A stretch of DNA of 64,000 nucleotides, taken from NCBI RefSeq assembly GCF_963676685.1, contig NC_092349.1, positions 81,170,604 to 81,234,603 on the forward strand, read 5' to 3'. Made by a program: the position numbers and the translations under genes. Origin of the DNA: Mytilus edulis (taxonomy: Eukaryota; Mollusca; Bivalvia; Mytilida; Mytilidae). Below are positions 28,035 through 40,300 of this stretch, piece by piece (within the stretch, counting starts at the first letter, position 1; each line of letters opens with the position of its first letter). The notes beneath the pieces were generated by a model. It did not search any database, was not told the DNA's origin, and worked only from the letters and a program-made list of their open reading frames with translations.

Positions 28035-28835
28035 GTATAGGATTGGGTGTTAAATTACGGATGATAAAATTTTGGTGCAACCTTCTTAATAACACACTTG
28101 CTAACAAGATTTCGTCAATGTTATATAAGTTGATATATATTAATTATAATAAGTATGGAATTGAAAACAAATGGTTGTTATTTATCAAAAGTATCTTTGA
28201 TAATTGTGGTATGTCAAACATTTGGCAAAATCAAGATTGTATCTCAAAAAATTGGATTGTATTAAGTATTGAACAAAAGTTAAAAGATCAGTTTAGACAA
28301 GAATGGTTTGCAAATGTAAATCAATCATCAAAAGGTTTATGTTATAAATTATTCAAAACAGAACTTAAATTTGAAAATTATATTACAGTTTTATCGTTAA
28401 AAAATGCACTGAAACTATGTAAATTTAGATGTGGCAATCACCGTTTGCCAGTGGAGACGGGGAGGTGGCAAAATGTTCAAAGACAAGAGAGGCTATGTCA
28501 CCTTTGTGAATCTGCTGATATCGGCGATGAATTCCATTATGTAATGTCTTGTCCCTTTTTCAAAAAAGAACGATATAAATATTTACCACACTATTGTTGT
28601 ACAAATGTTAATATTCTTAAATTTAAAAATGTATTCACTACAGTCAATATTGTCTTACTAGAAAAATTGTGTAGATTTATAAACTATATATCAGTGGAAG
28701 TCTGTCCTCCTGGTTAAACTACATTTATTTATGTATATTTCACACATGCAAAATATGTTGTATTGTATATATTATCATCTCTGTAACTATGTTATTTAGT
28801 TAATGAGAATAAAGATCTATCTATCTATCTGATTC
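28035..28835 (+). pseudogene. 5'-truncated LINE (L2/CR1/jockey-like), C-terminal part and 3' tail
   Basis: A forward frame to the stop at 28717 encodes the C-terminal end of a non-LTR retrotransposon polyprotein. It contains GVKLRMIKFWCNLLNN, then KWLLFIKSIFDNCGMSNIW, then FRCGNHRLPVETGRW, and a zinc-knuckle-like C-H-L-C...H...C (RLCHLCESADIGDEFHYVMS, then C). Reverse transcriptase and endonuclease domains are missing, as usual for 5' truncation. The tail ends 'gagaataaagatctatctat', a short tandem repeat instead of poly(A), as in L2-type LINEs. The ATG of this frame is not a real start. Confidence 0.82.
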
Positions 28836-30389
28836 AGATGATATATCGTAATTGAGCTATATAAATTTCAATTTTAGATTTACTATGCTGGTTGGATCAG
28901 TAAGTTTGAATCAGTGATTGAGTTAAGTAAGAGATTTAACAATCAGGTGCTCACTTTTACCAATCCAAACGGTGCAGGCGTTAGATACATGTGTATGTTA
29001 TTTGAAATGATACTCATGTTGTGGTAAGCCACAAGTTGTGTTCCAAAAACAAGTTTTGCGACAGTTCTTTCTTGTATGAGGTGACGTTTCAAGGCAGATT
29101 AACCGAAGACAGATATGGGAGTAAGTAACATAAAAATGTTGTAATGTGATGTCCACATTTAATTCTAGAAAATATAGAGTCATAAATACGATTTCATAAA
29201 TACATTGACAAGTTAATGGAGGTGAACAGCATACTCATCGTCTGATGTCTATCTGACATATTAACTTTACAATAAAAAAAACCCATTGGATATGAATAAA
29301 AGATACATAATGGTTATCCAAAGTACCAGGCTTATAATTTGATACGACAGACGCGCGTTTCGTCTTCATAAGGATCAATACGTTTACATTGATAGTATTT
29401 GATTTAATGTGCTCTATTACCATCACAATCACATTAAGATATGATATTTTTACAGGTACGACCAAACTTCTAATCTTTGTATTTATGAAAGAATTTAGTT
29501 TAAAGAGATTTATGAAAACGAAATTCCATACTTTATTTACCACTTATACATAGAAAATAACAGGGAACGAAAATTCGTCTCTTTAGTAGGATAATGTTTT
29601 CTTTTATTTCCTTTGTGAAACTGAAATATCAATATCGAGATAAGACCCACCAGTGCCGCCCGAATCGAAACAAATTGAAGGCTACAAGGGACAGTTAAAT
29701 TAAGTTCCCTTTTGTAAGTTTTCGTATAATTACAATGTTCTATACTGAGTTAGGTCATACACTGGATTCATACTGAAAGAAACACGTCTGCTATTCAGGT
29801 GGTATGGGTGTCTTTCGCCATTTTGGGTTGTAAAAACCAGAGAACCTAAGGTCCAGATTTTCAATCAAATTAGCAAAATTTTATGCAGGAATGCAAATAA
29901 CTAATGTGATTTTTTTTTATTTAAAAGAACCAATTTATAAGGTTTTAACTTATAATGTCAATATTTTTACAAGTGTAGATTATTTATGCTTGATTTTTAA
30001 TATTTTATAATTGGCATTTTAAGTGGAGATAACTCTGAAATATGGTATTTTCTGAAGGACTCTTCAAGGAATTTTGCTATTTTGTATTTTAGCCGGGACA
30101 AACACACGGTGACCCTATCTTTTCTTTAGATATTCTCAAATTATTTTCTAAAAGCTATCTTCTCGTATTTTATTTGACAATTCTATCATTTAGTTTAGCT
30201 TCTAATCACACAATGATGTTTTTCCCGTATAATCCATACGAAATGTGTCATTTTGTAACAACCTGTAGCTTGAGAAAATGCTCGGTGACCTATCATTGTT
30301 ATTATATTTTTGAACATATATCAATATATACTACGTTTTGTCAAAGTATGAACAAATTATATCATTTTTAATTTATACTCCCATACCAC
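28836..30389. other. Intergenic DNA with two doubtful exon-like stretches
   Basis: Plus-strand stretches at 28876-29023 and 28990-29110 are open and end near splice-like sites (the second is listed separately). At 29320-29385 there is one end of the MITE family seen at 55608-56092 ('gtaccaggcttataat', 'gcgtttcgtcttcata'). Nothing else is recognised. Confidence 0.4.
29027..29110 (+). CDS. Doubtful exon resembling the start of a Spondin_N domain
   Basis: The frame reads SHKLCSKNKFCDSSF, then LYEVTFQGRLTEDRYG, and stops at a strong donor 'atggga|gtaagt'. 'YEVTFxGxxTxxR' resembles the opening strand of Spondin_N domains, but this is one short motif with no continuation found downstream. It may be a lone gene fragment or chance. 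Confidence 0.2.
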
Positions 30390-30715
30390 CTTAAAGGGGC
30401 ACAATTTGTGCCTATAGGAATACTTGAAACCTGCCGATAAACTTTATTGCGGAAACGTTGATATTGTCAAGGAGAACATCTAAAGCTTTAATCATCTAAT
30501 CAAGGTTCCAGTAATTATATCTAGCACATTTAACTTAACATAACAGGAGACAGCTTTAATTAAATCTGCAATCAGATTTTTCACAAGATCATTTGATTAA
30601 ATTATGTTTAATAAGATTGTGTGGAAGTGTAATATTGTAGAGGGTCATTACTGTCAACCGAAGTAAAAGGACCATCAAAAGTACGAAATGTATCTAAAAC
30701 AATCTACATTGCATA
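30390..30715. repeat. 325-bp segment also present, split, at 35248-35448 and 38644-38780
   Basis: 'aaaggggcacaatttgtgcc', 'tattgtcaaggagaaca', 'gctttaatcatctaatcaag', 'tctgcaatcagattt' and 'gtcaaccgaagtaaaaggac' all have counterparts in the same order upstream. It lies just 3' of the ASB-like stop codon, so it may be part of the 3' UTR or 3' flank. Confidence 0.65.
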
Positions 30716-30827
30716 TACATTTTTAAAAATAGGTTTGATGAGTGATGAGGAATAATGAAATGAATCGAGTATCATGTGTTACTCATAGCCAAGTTTGGTA
30801 AATTATGATCATACAAAATGATACAAT

Positions 30828-31353
30828 TCAGAAACGTAACCGGGGGCTGTCTGTATAGCAAATTATTGATGTCATATCGGAAGGACTAACGTCATATAGT
30901 TTTAAAAAATCTTTAAGAATCGTAGGAAGTGTTAACTTGTCTATAACAGGAAATACAGATGTGTCCATATTGACGAATCTGATGTGTTTCCGAATTAGTG
31001 TTCGAGCAAGGTGCTTTAAACTTGGTGGTCTTCCAAAATCGGTAATTAGTTCAAAGTCAATGTCCCATCTACGACAATATTTTTCAAGGTGGTTCATTTC
31101 AGATATGGGTAGATCATACCCAGCAGCCAGAAATGTTGTTACAAATGACTTTCGAACAATACAGTTATGATTCCGGTTTACATCAAACCGATCGATAATT
31201 TGGTGTCTCCTTTCTTGACGCAAAACATCACTAATCGTGTACAAGTTCGGATCCACTCCATGTTGTAGTAACATTATTGCTGTAGTAAAAAAAAAATAGT
31301 GTTCAGGAATTCCTAAAGGATTGGGTGACCTTTCCGTACAAACCTTACCCCGC
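30828..31353 (-). CDS. ASB-like gene exon 5 (last ankyrin, SOCS box)
   Basis: Acceptor 'atattttag', phase 2. It begins RGKVCTERSPNPLGIPE, then the ankyrin TAIMLLQHGVDPNLY, and ends in the SOCS box and TGA at 30830-30828. The exon is highly similar to 62699-63200, including SVFPVIDKLTLPTILKDFLK against SVFPIIDKLTLPTILKDFLK. Confidence 0.87.
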
Positions 31354-34300
31354 CTAAAATATATAAAAATAAGGTATAAGTTAACAAAGTATTTAAAAGA
31401 ATATTTGAATTATTATAGGAAATGAATACATTTGCCCGAATAATGAAAAAATTGTAAGGGTGAAGGTCACCATGAGTAAAAATAAATATAAGAATTGGAA
31501 AAAATGTACCTTTATGATTGCTTTTCTTCAATGAAAATTCTAATGATGGATGATAAAGGGGAGGGGAAGATGCCTATTTGTTTTTAGGTCACCAGTCAAT
31601 CTTAAAATAACTTTATAAAATTGTTAACGGATTATAGAAGGTGTTTCCCTAAATTGATTGAAACAAAACATAAAATTGCAAACAGGTATACCCAAAAACT
31701 ATTGTACAATACAACATAATCCGTCAAAACCCGAATCATTGAAACAAATATGAAAATAAAAAGATGAAAACTAGGTCTAGTCATAAACTGACAAAGCCAA
31801 TGGATCATATATTGTGAACAAACTGATGTTTTTACTTTAATGAGTAGAAAGGATAATAAAAATATATATAATCTATTAATTTATAAAATGTAAAACCTTA
31901 GCTAACATATAAACTTATAAAGGGAATAAGAACATTTTCGATAATAAATTGTTTGCAAATCGACTAAAAGGGCGGAACATGATACACATATCTGTGTGAT
32001 AAAATGTGTTCACAGCAGTTTTACTTTCGTATACATGTAGTGCATTCTCAACAAACTTGTTTTTCCTGGTACTAACGGGATTAAGCCTTGACCGGAATCA
32101 TATGAAACTTGGAAATGATGGTAATTAACACTGACTGATTCATTTTGAATTTGAACTACTTTTCAGAGTTATGCCCTTGATAAGGCTTAAAGTAATCAAA
32201 TTCTGTTTTTCAGCCAATATTAAGGGCAAATAATAAATACCATAATCCAATACAGTCCTAAAGTTCGGTGTCCTAATTCAATTGTTATACTTTATAAAAA
32301 ATACAATTAAACTATTGTTTTATTTTCTTCAAAGATACATAATTGGTGTTAGTTGGAGGCTATGTAGGCTGGTTTTCCGTAGGATTGACATGTTAATGAT
32401 GTGCTAAAAAGGCAGAAGTAACTTGAAAGAAACTATATACATGTTATACGGTAACTGTATAAGTTGAAAGTAATCTTATAGCACAAGAAAAAAGAACTAA
32501 GATGTTTCAGATGACTGAATTAGCAAATACTATACTGTTACACTACACATGCAAAAAGTAAGGAATGTAAAAAAGTGAAGGCTATTGTCATCAATTACAA
32601 TCTGTTGACTGTACATAGATAGATATAGGAAGATGTGGTGTGAGTGCCAATGAAACAACTCTCCATCCAAATAACAATTTTAAAAAAGTAAACCGTTATA
32701 AGTCAATGTACGGTCTTCAACACGGAGCCTTGGCTCACACCGAACAACAAGCTAAAAAGGGGCCCAAAATTACTAGTGTAGAATCATTCAAACGGGAAAA
32801 GCAACGGTCTAATTATGTATATGACATGTCCATCCCTTTTTTTCAAAATCGCAAATATAACCATATTTGCAAAAATGACCCTCATGATGACAATTCCTAG
32901 TGTTGGGTTGTATGTTTTGATTTGTAAAATAACATGTTGGCACTGGATGAATTTACTTTCTAATTAAATATGAGCTTCTACATGAAATAAACCAAAATTT
33001 AATAAATATATTAGTTTTAGATCCTAATGCAGTATTGTTACTTTGAAGTAGATACACAATTTAGCATAGCTTATACCATCAGCCAAGGTTTATTTTGAAA
33101 TCCTAAAAAATGTTACATTTGTTTTTCTTGCACATACACAACAATACTAAGATCCAGATATAGTAAAAGCAGAGTAGTACATGTATATATTTTCAGTATG
33201 CACATCTGGGATTAAAATAAAAATCGATGCAGAAATAAGGTCACCAAAACTTATATTTTATGTATGAATGACTCTGGTTAAGAATTATGTAACGTTTCTA
33301 ATCAAGGCAATTACAAGACTTTAAGATTGATATATTGTCAATTCACACATCTCTGATAGAAATGAAATTAGTGCTAAATTGTGTGACCTTTATGCCCAAT
33401 TTACAATTATTTTATTTAAAATAATGACTTAAAATTATGGCCTTTATCTTTTTACAATTTTGTTTATTCTATCTAAATTAATGTTAGACTTTAGACCATA
33501 TAATTAAGGTAATGCTTTCATATATGACATGATTGATGGTTGTTATCCAGCCACTTATTCATTCTTATGCCCAATAATTTAAAATTTTGTAATTCTCATA
33601 ATACCAATCCCTTGTAAGCCAATACTTTTATTTGTTAACAGATGATGTTATGATGATAATGTGGCGTCAATTTCCTCCAACTGGATTTGTTACGGGAGTT
33701 TTTCCTTTTTTTGTTGAATTCATTGATTGCTTAAAGTCCAATGGCAAATATGCCATGAATTTTCATGACGTGTAAAATAAGTAGCAAACTGCTTTATCCT
33801 TTATTGTATATAATGTTGTTTTGCTAGACGTGTATTTAATTTGGTGTTATTGTATGTTGATTCCTGAAGCAGCTGTTATCACCCCCAGTTTTTGGTGGGG
33901 TTCGTGTTGCTTAGTCTTCAGTTTTCTATGATGTGTCTTGTGTACTGTTGTATGTCTGTTTGTCTTTTTTTTTAGCCGTGTCGTTGTTAGTTTACTTTCG
34001 ATCTAGGAGTTATTTAGATGTCCCTCTGGTGTCTTTCGCCCCTCTTTTGAAAATAGATATTTTCATGTAAGGTTCTGTAATTACATGATTTCATGTAGTT
34101 ATAAAAAAGAAGATGTGGTATGATTGCCAATGAGACATATCTTCACAATAGAACAAATGACACAGAAATGAACAACTATATGTCACTGCATGGCCTGCAA
34201 CAATGAGCAAAACCAATATCGCATAGTCAGCCAGAAAAAGGCCCCAAATGACAGATGTAAAACAGTTCAAAGTAGAAAACTAACGGCATCATGTATGTAC

Positions 34301-37300
34301 AAAATAATGAACGAAAAACAAATATGTAACAAAGCAACAAACAACAAACACTGAATGACAGGTTCCTGACTTGGGACGGACACATACACAATATGGCGGG
34401 GTCAAATAAGTTGAAGCCAACCCTTCTCTAACCTAGGATAGTGGTGTAACAGTACAACATTAGAACAAACTATCATAATCAGTTGAAAAGGTTTAACTCA
34501 TCAGGTGGATATACATAGAAATACATCTAACAAAAACATTACGTGGACGCGGACGGATACTTGTACATCCCAGCAACAACAAAAAAACAGAACTGAGAGT
34601 ATTATCAGTTACTGACAGCAAGATAACAATAACAACTAATAAAAAAGTCGTGCATCTAAAAGTAAGCATACACAAGAATTAAAGGCATTATTGATATCAA
34701 TATGCTTTCATTCAAAGTCTACCTTTACAGTAACATGTTGTTGTTATGACATCTTTTATATATGAATAAAATAATATGAAACTGATCTTGTTTTTTTTTC
34801 TTAATATTGTAGAAACATGGTTTAATTTTTATATTGCATGTAGACTAGTTACATATTCATAATACATCTGCAAAAGTTAATCAAAATACAGATACGGGCA
34901 TTAAAAACGAGTTGAGATGTATAAACAGGAACATTCCCTTTCTTCAAAAAAGGAAAAGTAACAATAGGGAAAGAAACATTATCCTTTTTGCTGTAACTTT
35001 TGTGTATAGCTTTTGTTGTAAAACTTTAATAGCCAAATCTAGGAAAAGACACGTATTGCTGTTGATTTATTTAAGGTAAGTTCCTGAGGGTAAAATCCGG
35101 CAGTATATTTTAGAGATTTTTTCATTATTCAACGAGAAAATATCATCAAGTAAGGGTTGTTGATTTTATCAATCAAATGGAGTTTAGACGGGCCTTTACT
35201 AAGTTTTGCCATAAACTGTGATTCATAACAGTATAGAAACAAGTCTTAAAGAGGCACAGTTGGTATCCACAGGAGTACATAGAATCTCTCGATCAACTTT
35301 ATTTCCAAAACGTACACACATATTGTCAAGGAAAAAAAATAGGGCTTTAATCATCTCATCACACCTCCAGTAAGCATATTTACTTTTGACTCAATTGAGA
35401 CAAATGCTGTATATGAGGTACAAAAAATAAATTTGCAATCAGATTTATAAAAGGGGCACTAGCCGTCAAATTCATGTTCACCGATTTGAATCAAATTATC
35501 ATATTTGATTTATAACAATGTAAAACATTTATCCAAATTATAAAAAGTCTAAAATAAACAATTTACAGGGCATGGGCTCGATAATATGATGCTTCGTTTC
35601 GTGTGTATAATAGTTTAGACGCCATATAATTAACTGTCGAGTTGACCACCGAAGACCTCCGATGGTTATATAAGCGATATAAAAATAAATATAGATATGG
35701 ATATAAATAGATAAGCGAGCTCGTGCAATTAGATATTTCTAAGTCTGTTTAATTTCATATTATAGATTAAAAATATATGTTTTTTGTTTTTTTTTTAACA
35801 ACAAATATATACTTTATTCTAAAGATATCTTGTTACAATTATACTTCACTGTCCAAGCGCCAGAGGAGTATTCCTGTGAAAAAATCTTCTGAGTTGCCAG
35901 GAACATACTCAGAATATAATAAACAATATAACATAAACTATTACAATATATGCAAATTATTCTATTAAATCAGTTTCTTCAAATTTATGAAAAATACACT
36001 TTGAGAAATTATTTTGCTTTCATGCATAACCCTTCTTAATTCCTTTATAAACAATTCATATACATCTATATATTTCAATTTTTGCTCTGAAACATAGTAT
36101 GACTTGAAAATGCAAAAACCTAAAACTGTCAAAAAATAGTTAAAACCATAATAACCCTTATCTGATATTTTGTATCCAAAAACTAATTGTTTAACTGATA
36201 TCTTATTTTTAAAATTGAGTTGTGCAAGAAGATGTTCCATTTTATTCCAAAAGTCTTTTAAAAAAGAACATGTTATAAAGAAATGGAAGTAATCTTCATC
36301 TTCTGTTTGACAAAAATTACATTTACTATCAGTAGAAATTTTCCATTTAAATAGTAATTGCTTTGTTGGAATAATATAATTTATCAATTTCCATCTAAAC
36401 ATTTTCATCTTATTCTCTCTTAAAAATTTAAATATAAAATCGTTTACGAATGACATATTTGGCTTGCTATCTAACTTCAAATTTCTTGTCCAAATATTAA
36501 TACCAATTGGCTGTGAATATTTTTGATCTACTAGACTATTATATAACATTTTATTATAGATATCTTTTGCTTGTATTTGTTTGTTTCCCCATCTCAAGTT
36601 ATTCTTATTGATACTGATTTTACTCTTTACAGAGTTTTCTTTAATTAGAACTTGCTGCCATTCCTTTGGGATGGAAGATTTTAATATCGTAAACTCTGCA
36701 ATCCAATTAGACTTATTGCTTAATTTTTCTAAAATAAAAACCTCTGATAACTTTCCCTCACGATCAAGTATGTCGTTGATATAAATCAACCCACTTGCTA
36801 CCCAGTTTTGAAAGAACAAACTTTTGTTACAATGTTTAACGTATCTATTTCCCCAAATAATCTGTTTTCTAATATTTAAAAAATTATCTTTAAGTTTTGT
36901 AAAACCTCCCCCTGTTTTCACCCAGCTTGAAATTACTTGCAAATAAAAGTCTGGTATATTTTCAAATTCTTTTAGTGATTTAACATTATCTAAATTCATG
37001 TTAAAGACAAGATAATTTTTTCCCAGATTGTTGAAATATTTGGTAGGAATAATCTTCCAGTTCGGCATAGTGGTTGAATTAAATTTGGAAACCCATGAAG
37101 CTTTCAGTGATGTAAAATAGCTATCAAAATCAACCATTTTTAACCCCCCTTTTTGATATTCGCCAATAAGTGTATTTCTTTTTACTTTGTCATTTTTACC
37201 TTCCCAAATATATTTAAAACAACAGCTTTCAATCTCTTTTATGTATTTGTTTGGAACAATACACGAAGTAGCCAAAAATGTAAATTTAGGTAAGATCAAA

Positions 37301-40300
37301 GATTTTATAATTAATATTTTTCCAATTGTAGTTAATTTTCATTTTTTCCAAGCCTTAAGTAAGGATTTCATTTTATCAATTTTAGTTTCCCAATTTAACT
37401 TTTCACATTCATTTGTGTTGTGACCAAAATAAATTCCTAAGGCTTTAACTGGTTTGTCCGTCCAGCGTATTCCCTCAATTTTATCTTTACTCTGTTTAAG
37501 CGCCCCTATCCATATTCCTTCTGTTTTACTACGATTTAATCTCAGACCTGAGAAAGAACCAAACGTTTCTATTATATTCATAGCATTTGATATGTCGGTT
37601 TTTGAACTACAAAAAAGAGTTGTTTCATCCGCCAATTGAGATATTTTTATGCTATGTGTTTTTTTATCAATAGTAATTCGAATACCTTTGATGTCAGGGT
37701 TTTGTCGTAATCTCAAAGCCATAATTTCTACTGACAAAACAAAAAGTAAAGCAGATAAAGGGCATCCTTGACGGATTCCTCTGGAGTTTTCAAAAATCTC
37801 AGATACCCATCCATTATTTATTACACATGTTTGTACTCCCTTATATAAAGTTTCCACCCATGATATAAATGATTCATTAAAACCGAAATGTTTTAGAACG
37901 CTTAACATGAATTCCCATTCCAAAGAATCAAAAGCTTTAGTAAAATCAACAAATACGATAGCCCCATCAATTCCGTATGATTCTGCTTAGTCCATAATGT
38001 CTTGAATTTGCCTTAAATTGAATCCAATAAAACGATTTTTTACATACCCAGTTTGATCTTCATTAATTAGTTTAGGAAGCAGTTTTTTAAGTCTCTGAGC
38101 CAAAACATGGGATAGTATTTTCAAATCGACATTTAATAATGATATAGGACGATAATTGTCCAAAGATAATGGGTCATTCTTTTTAAATAATAAAGATAGT
38201 ACACCTGTTCGTTGGGTATACGATAAAAGTTTTTCCTCGTGTCCCTTATTAAGAACTTTAACTAACATTAGTTTCATTTTTATCTGTATAAGAATGTTTT
38301 TTGTGTGGATCAAATCAGTCAATCAAATGATTTATCTCTGTTTCATTTTCAATTTTGACGTTCTTTTCCTTTAAATAACTTGACACGCACAATGCCTGCG
38401 TTACCCATCTATAGCTAAGGGGTTAAATTGAAATTCACATGAATACAAATTCAATGAGATCGAATTATTCACTTGCAAGTGAATAATTCATCATCAATGT
38501 TTCTTAGCTTATTTTGACAAAATTGAACCATACTGGCTGCTAAAAGCGAATTATTATTTCACTATTTCACTTTCATTAATGATTGAACAAAAAAAAATCA
38601 TATTTTATATTTTTTATATATCTCGTAGCTAGTGCCCCTTTAAACGTCCATTTAGTTATATAGGAACACTTTTGTTTGGTAAGATTGTGTTGAAGTGATG
38701 TGTAGTGTAAAGAGGGGAAAAGGCAGAATTGTCAACCGAATCAAAAGGACCACCAAAAGCACGTTATTTATCTAAAATACCCAAAGAAGTTTTTACACTC
38801 CAAAATGGTTAATTCCACTATTTTCATATATTTTATTACAAAAATTAATGATCAGTTGTTTGATTATGTCATTTTCCTCGATTTAGTGATAACAATGCAA
38901 TGTTAAAATATACATTGTCCAGATCTAGATAAATGATATACCATGTGCAAACACCCACAAACTAAGATTATATGCAAAATATATGCCAAGTTACTTATGT
39001 GCAATTATGTTCCTATGGTGTATTTCCCATTCCTACTTTCTGTTAAAAATAATCACGAATGTCAAGTACGACTGGGGTAGTAAACTTACCTGTTAATCAT
39101 GTTCTAATGGTTGTATTCATCAAAGCGAAATGTTTGTAAAATGCAGTGGAACGTGAGTTCATGCAAACTAGAAGTTGCTTTACTCTTCCTTCTTTCACAG
39201 AAACGTTCATTAAACAATACATTTGAAGATGAACTAGGGAATTATGGTGCTGAGGGTAAAAAAAAAAGAGGCGAACGACTTACCAAAGGGACAAAACTCA
39301 CAAAATAAACTGACAACGACATTGCAAAAAATGAAGACCAAAAGTAAAAAAAAATCACAATATAGAAAACAAAAGTCTAATCAACACGAAAGTAAAAAAA
39401 ACAAAAAACGGAGGTGATCTCAGATCTTATAAATCTATTATGGTTTCTATTAAATGTACTATTCACATTGTTTGAAAATTTGAACGATTAAGAGCTTGAA
39501 AAAAACCCATATGATTCACAACTATATGTAGTATGTTGTACAGCAAAATCTGTGTTATGATATCATGCAGTACTTTCATTTACGAGCCGGAAATAGTTAT
39601 TGTCGTATACACCTATATGTAGTAACCATGTACTTTTAATAATTTTTTTACTTGTCAACGTAGGAATTATATGAACTACACAAAAGTAAAGGTCTACAGT
39701 TAAACTCGCTAAAAATGTTTTTATTCGAACGCCTTTGATGGTTCTTTTGTCTAGCAACCAATCTTTGATTTTACTTGTAATTACAAATTATAGTTTTGAT
39801 TCTGCAACGATAGACATGTGTTTATTTTAATTTATACTTTGATATGCTATCATTTAAGTCTGATTAGATTGAAAACTCGGAAGAAGTACGTAGCTTTTTA
39901 AACAAAGCATATTGTAAAAATGAAACAAAACTTACCCTAAAAAAAGACATGGTCCCCAGGATGTAGTGTTAAGTTTAACGCCAGCATTTAAATACTGTTC
40001 AAGTACCTTTAAAAACCGTCCAGGACCATAAGGACATGAAGAATCTGTGAAGAAACATCTAAACTCTTCCCGTCGAGGTCGGCCAATAATTGCATGTTGG
40101 TCAGATGATTTCGATACATTGACACCCCCCCGAAATCCTTGGAATCTGTTAATGTCCACTCCTTAAATATAATATACAACATGTACTTTAGACGAATGAT
40201 TTTTATGTCCTTCATGTTATGTTAAAAGTACTTTAAACCAAATTTAGAACACATAGATAAAATTAAATAACATAGAAATTATTCTCGTTTTATTGAAGTT

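Larger units (their letters stand above)
35449..38643. mobile_element. 3.2 kb element with 'aaaggggcactagc' inverted ends, hosting a LINE
   Basis: The left end 'aaaaggggcactagccgtc' and right end 'gtagctagtgccccttt' are inverted over about 14 bp, and sequence homologous to 30390-30715 resumes right after each end. Without the L1 insertion the element would be only about 0.5-0.7 kb, so it is probably a non-autonomous DNA element. Near its right end it has a perfect 28-bp palindrome (38462-38489). Confidence 0.65.
31354..39935 (-). other. ASB-like gene intron 4 (8.6 kb)
   Basis: Bounded by donor GTAAGT at 39935 and acceptor at 31354. It holds an M1 copy (32615-32830), an M4 copy and M1 copy (33835-34490), the split 325-bp repeat, the 3.2 kb 'aaaggggcactagc' element with its nested L1, and AT-rich filler (31354-32614, 32835-33834, 34491-35247, 38790-39935) in which I see no exon. 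Confidence 0.7.

Noticed and set aside
32640..32900. 86-codon forward frame
   Set aside because: Lies in an M1 repeat copy; the same repeat at 14725 has no such frame.
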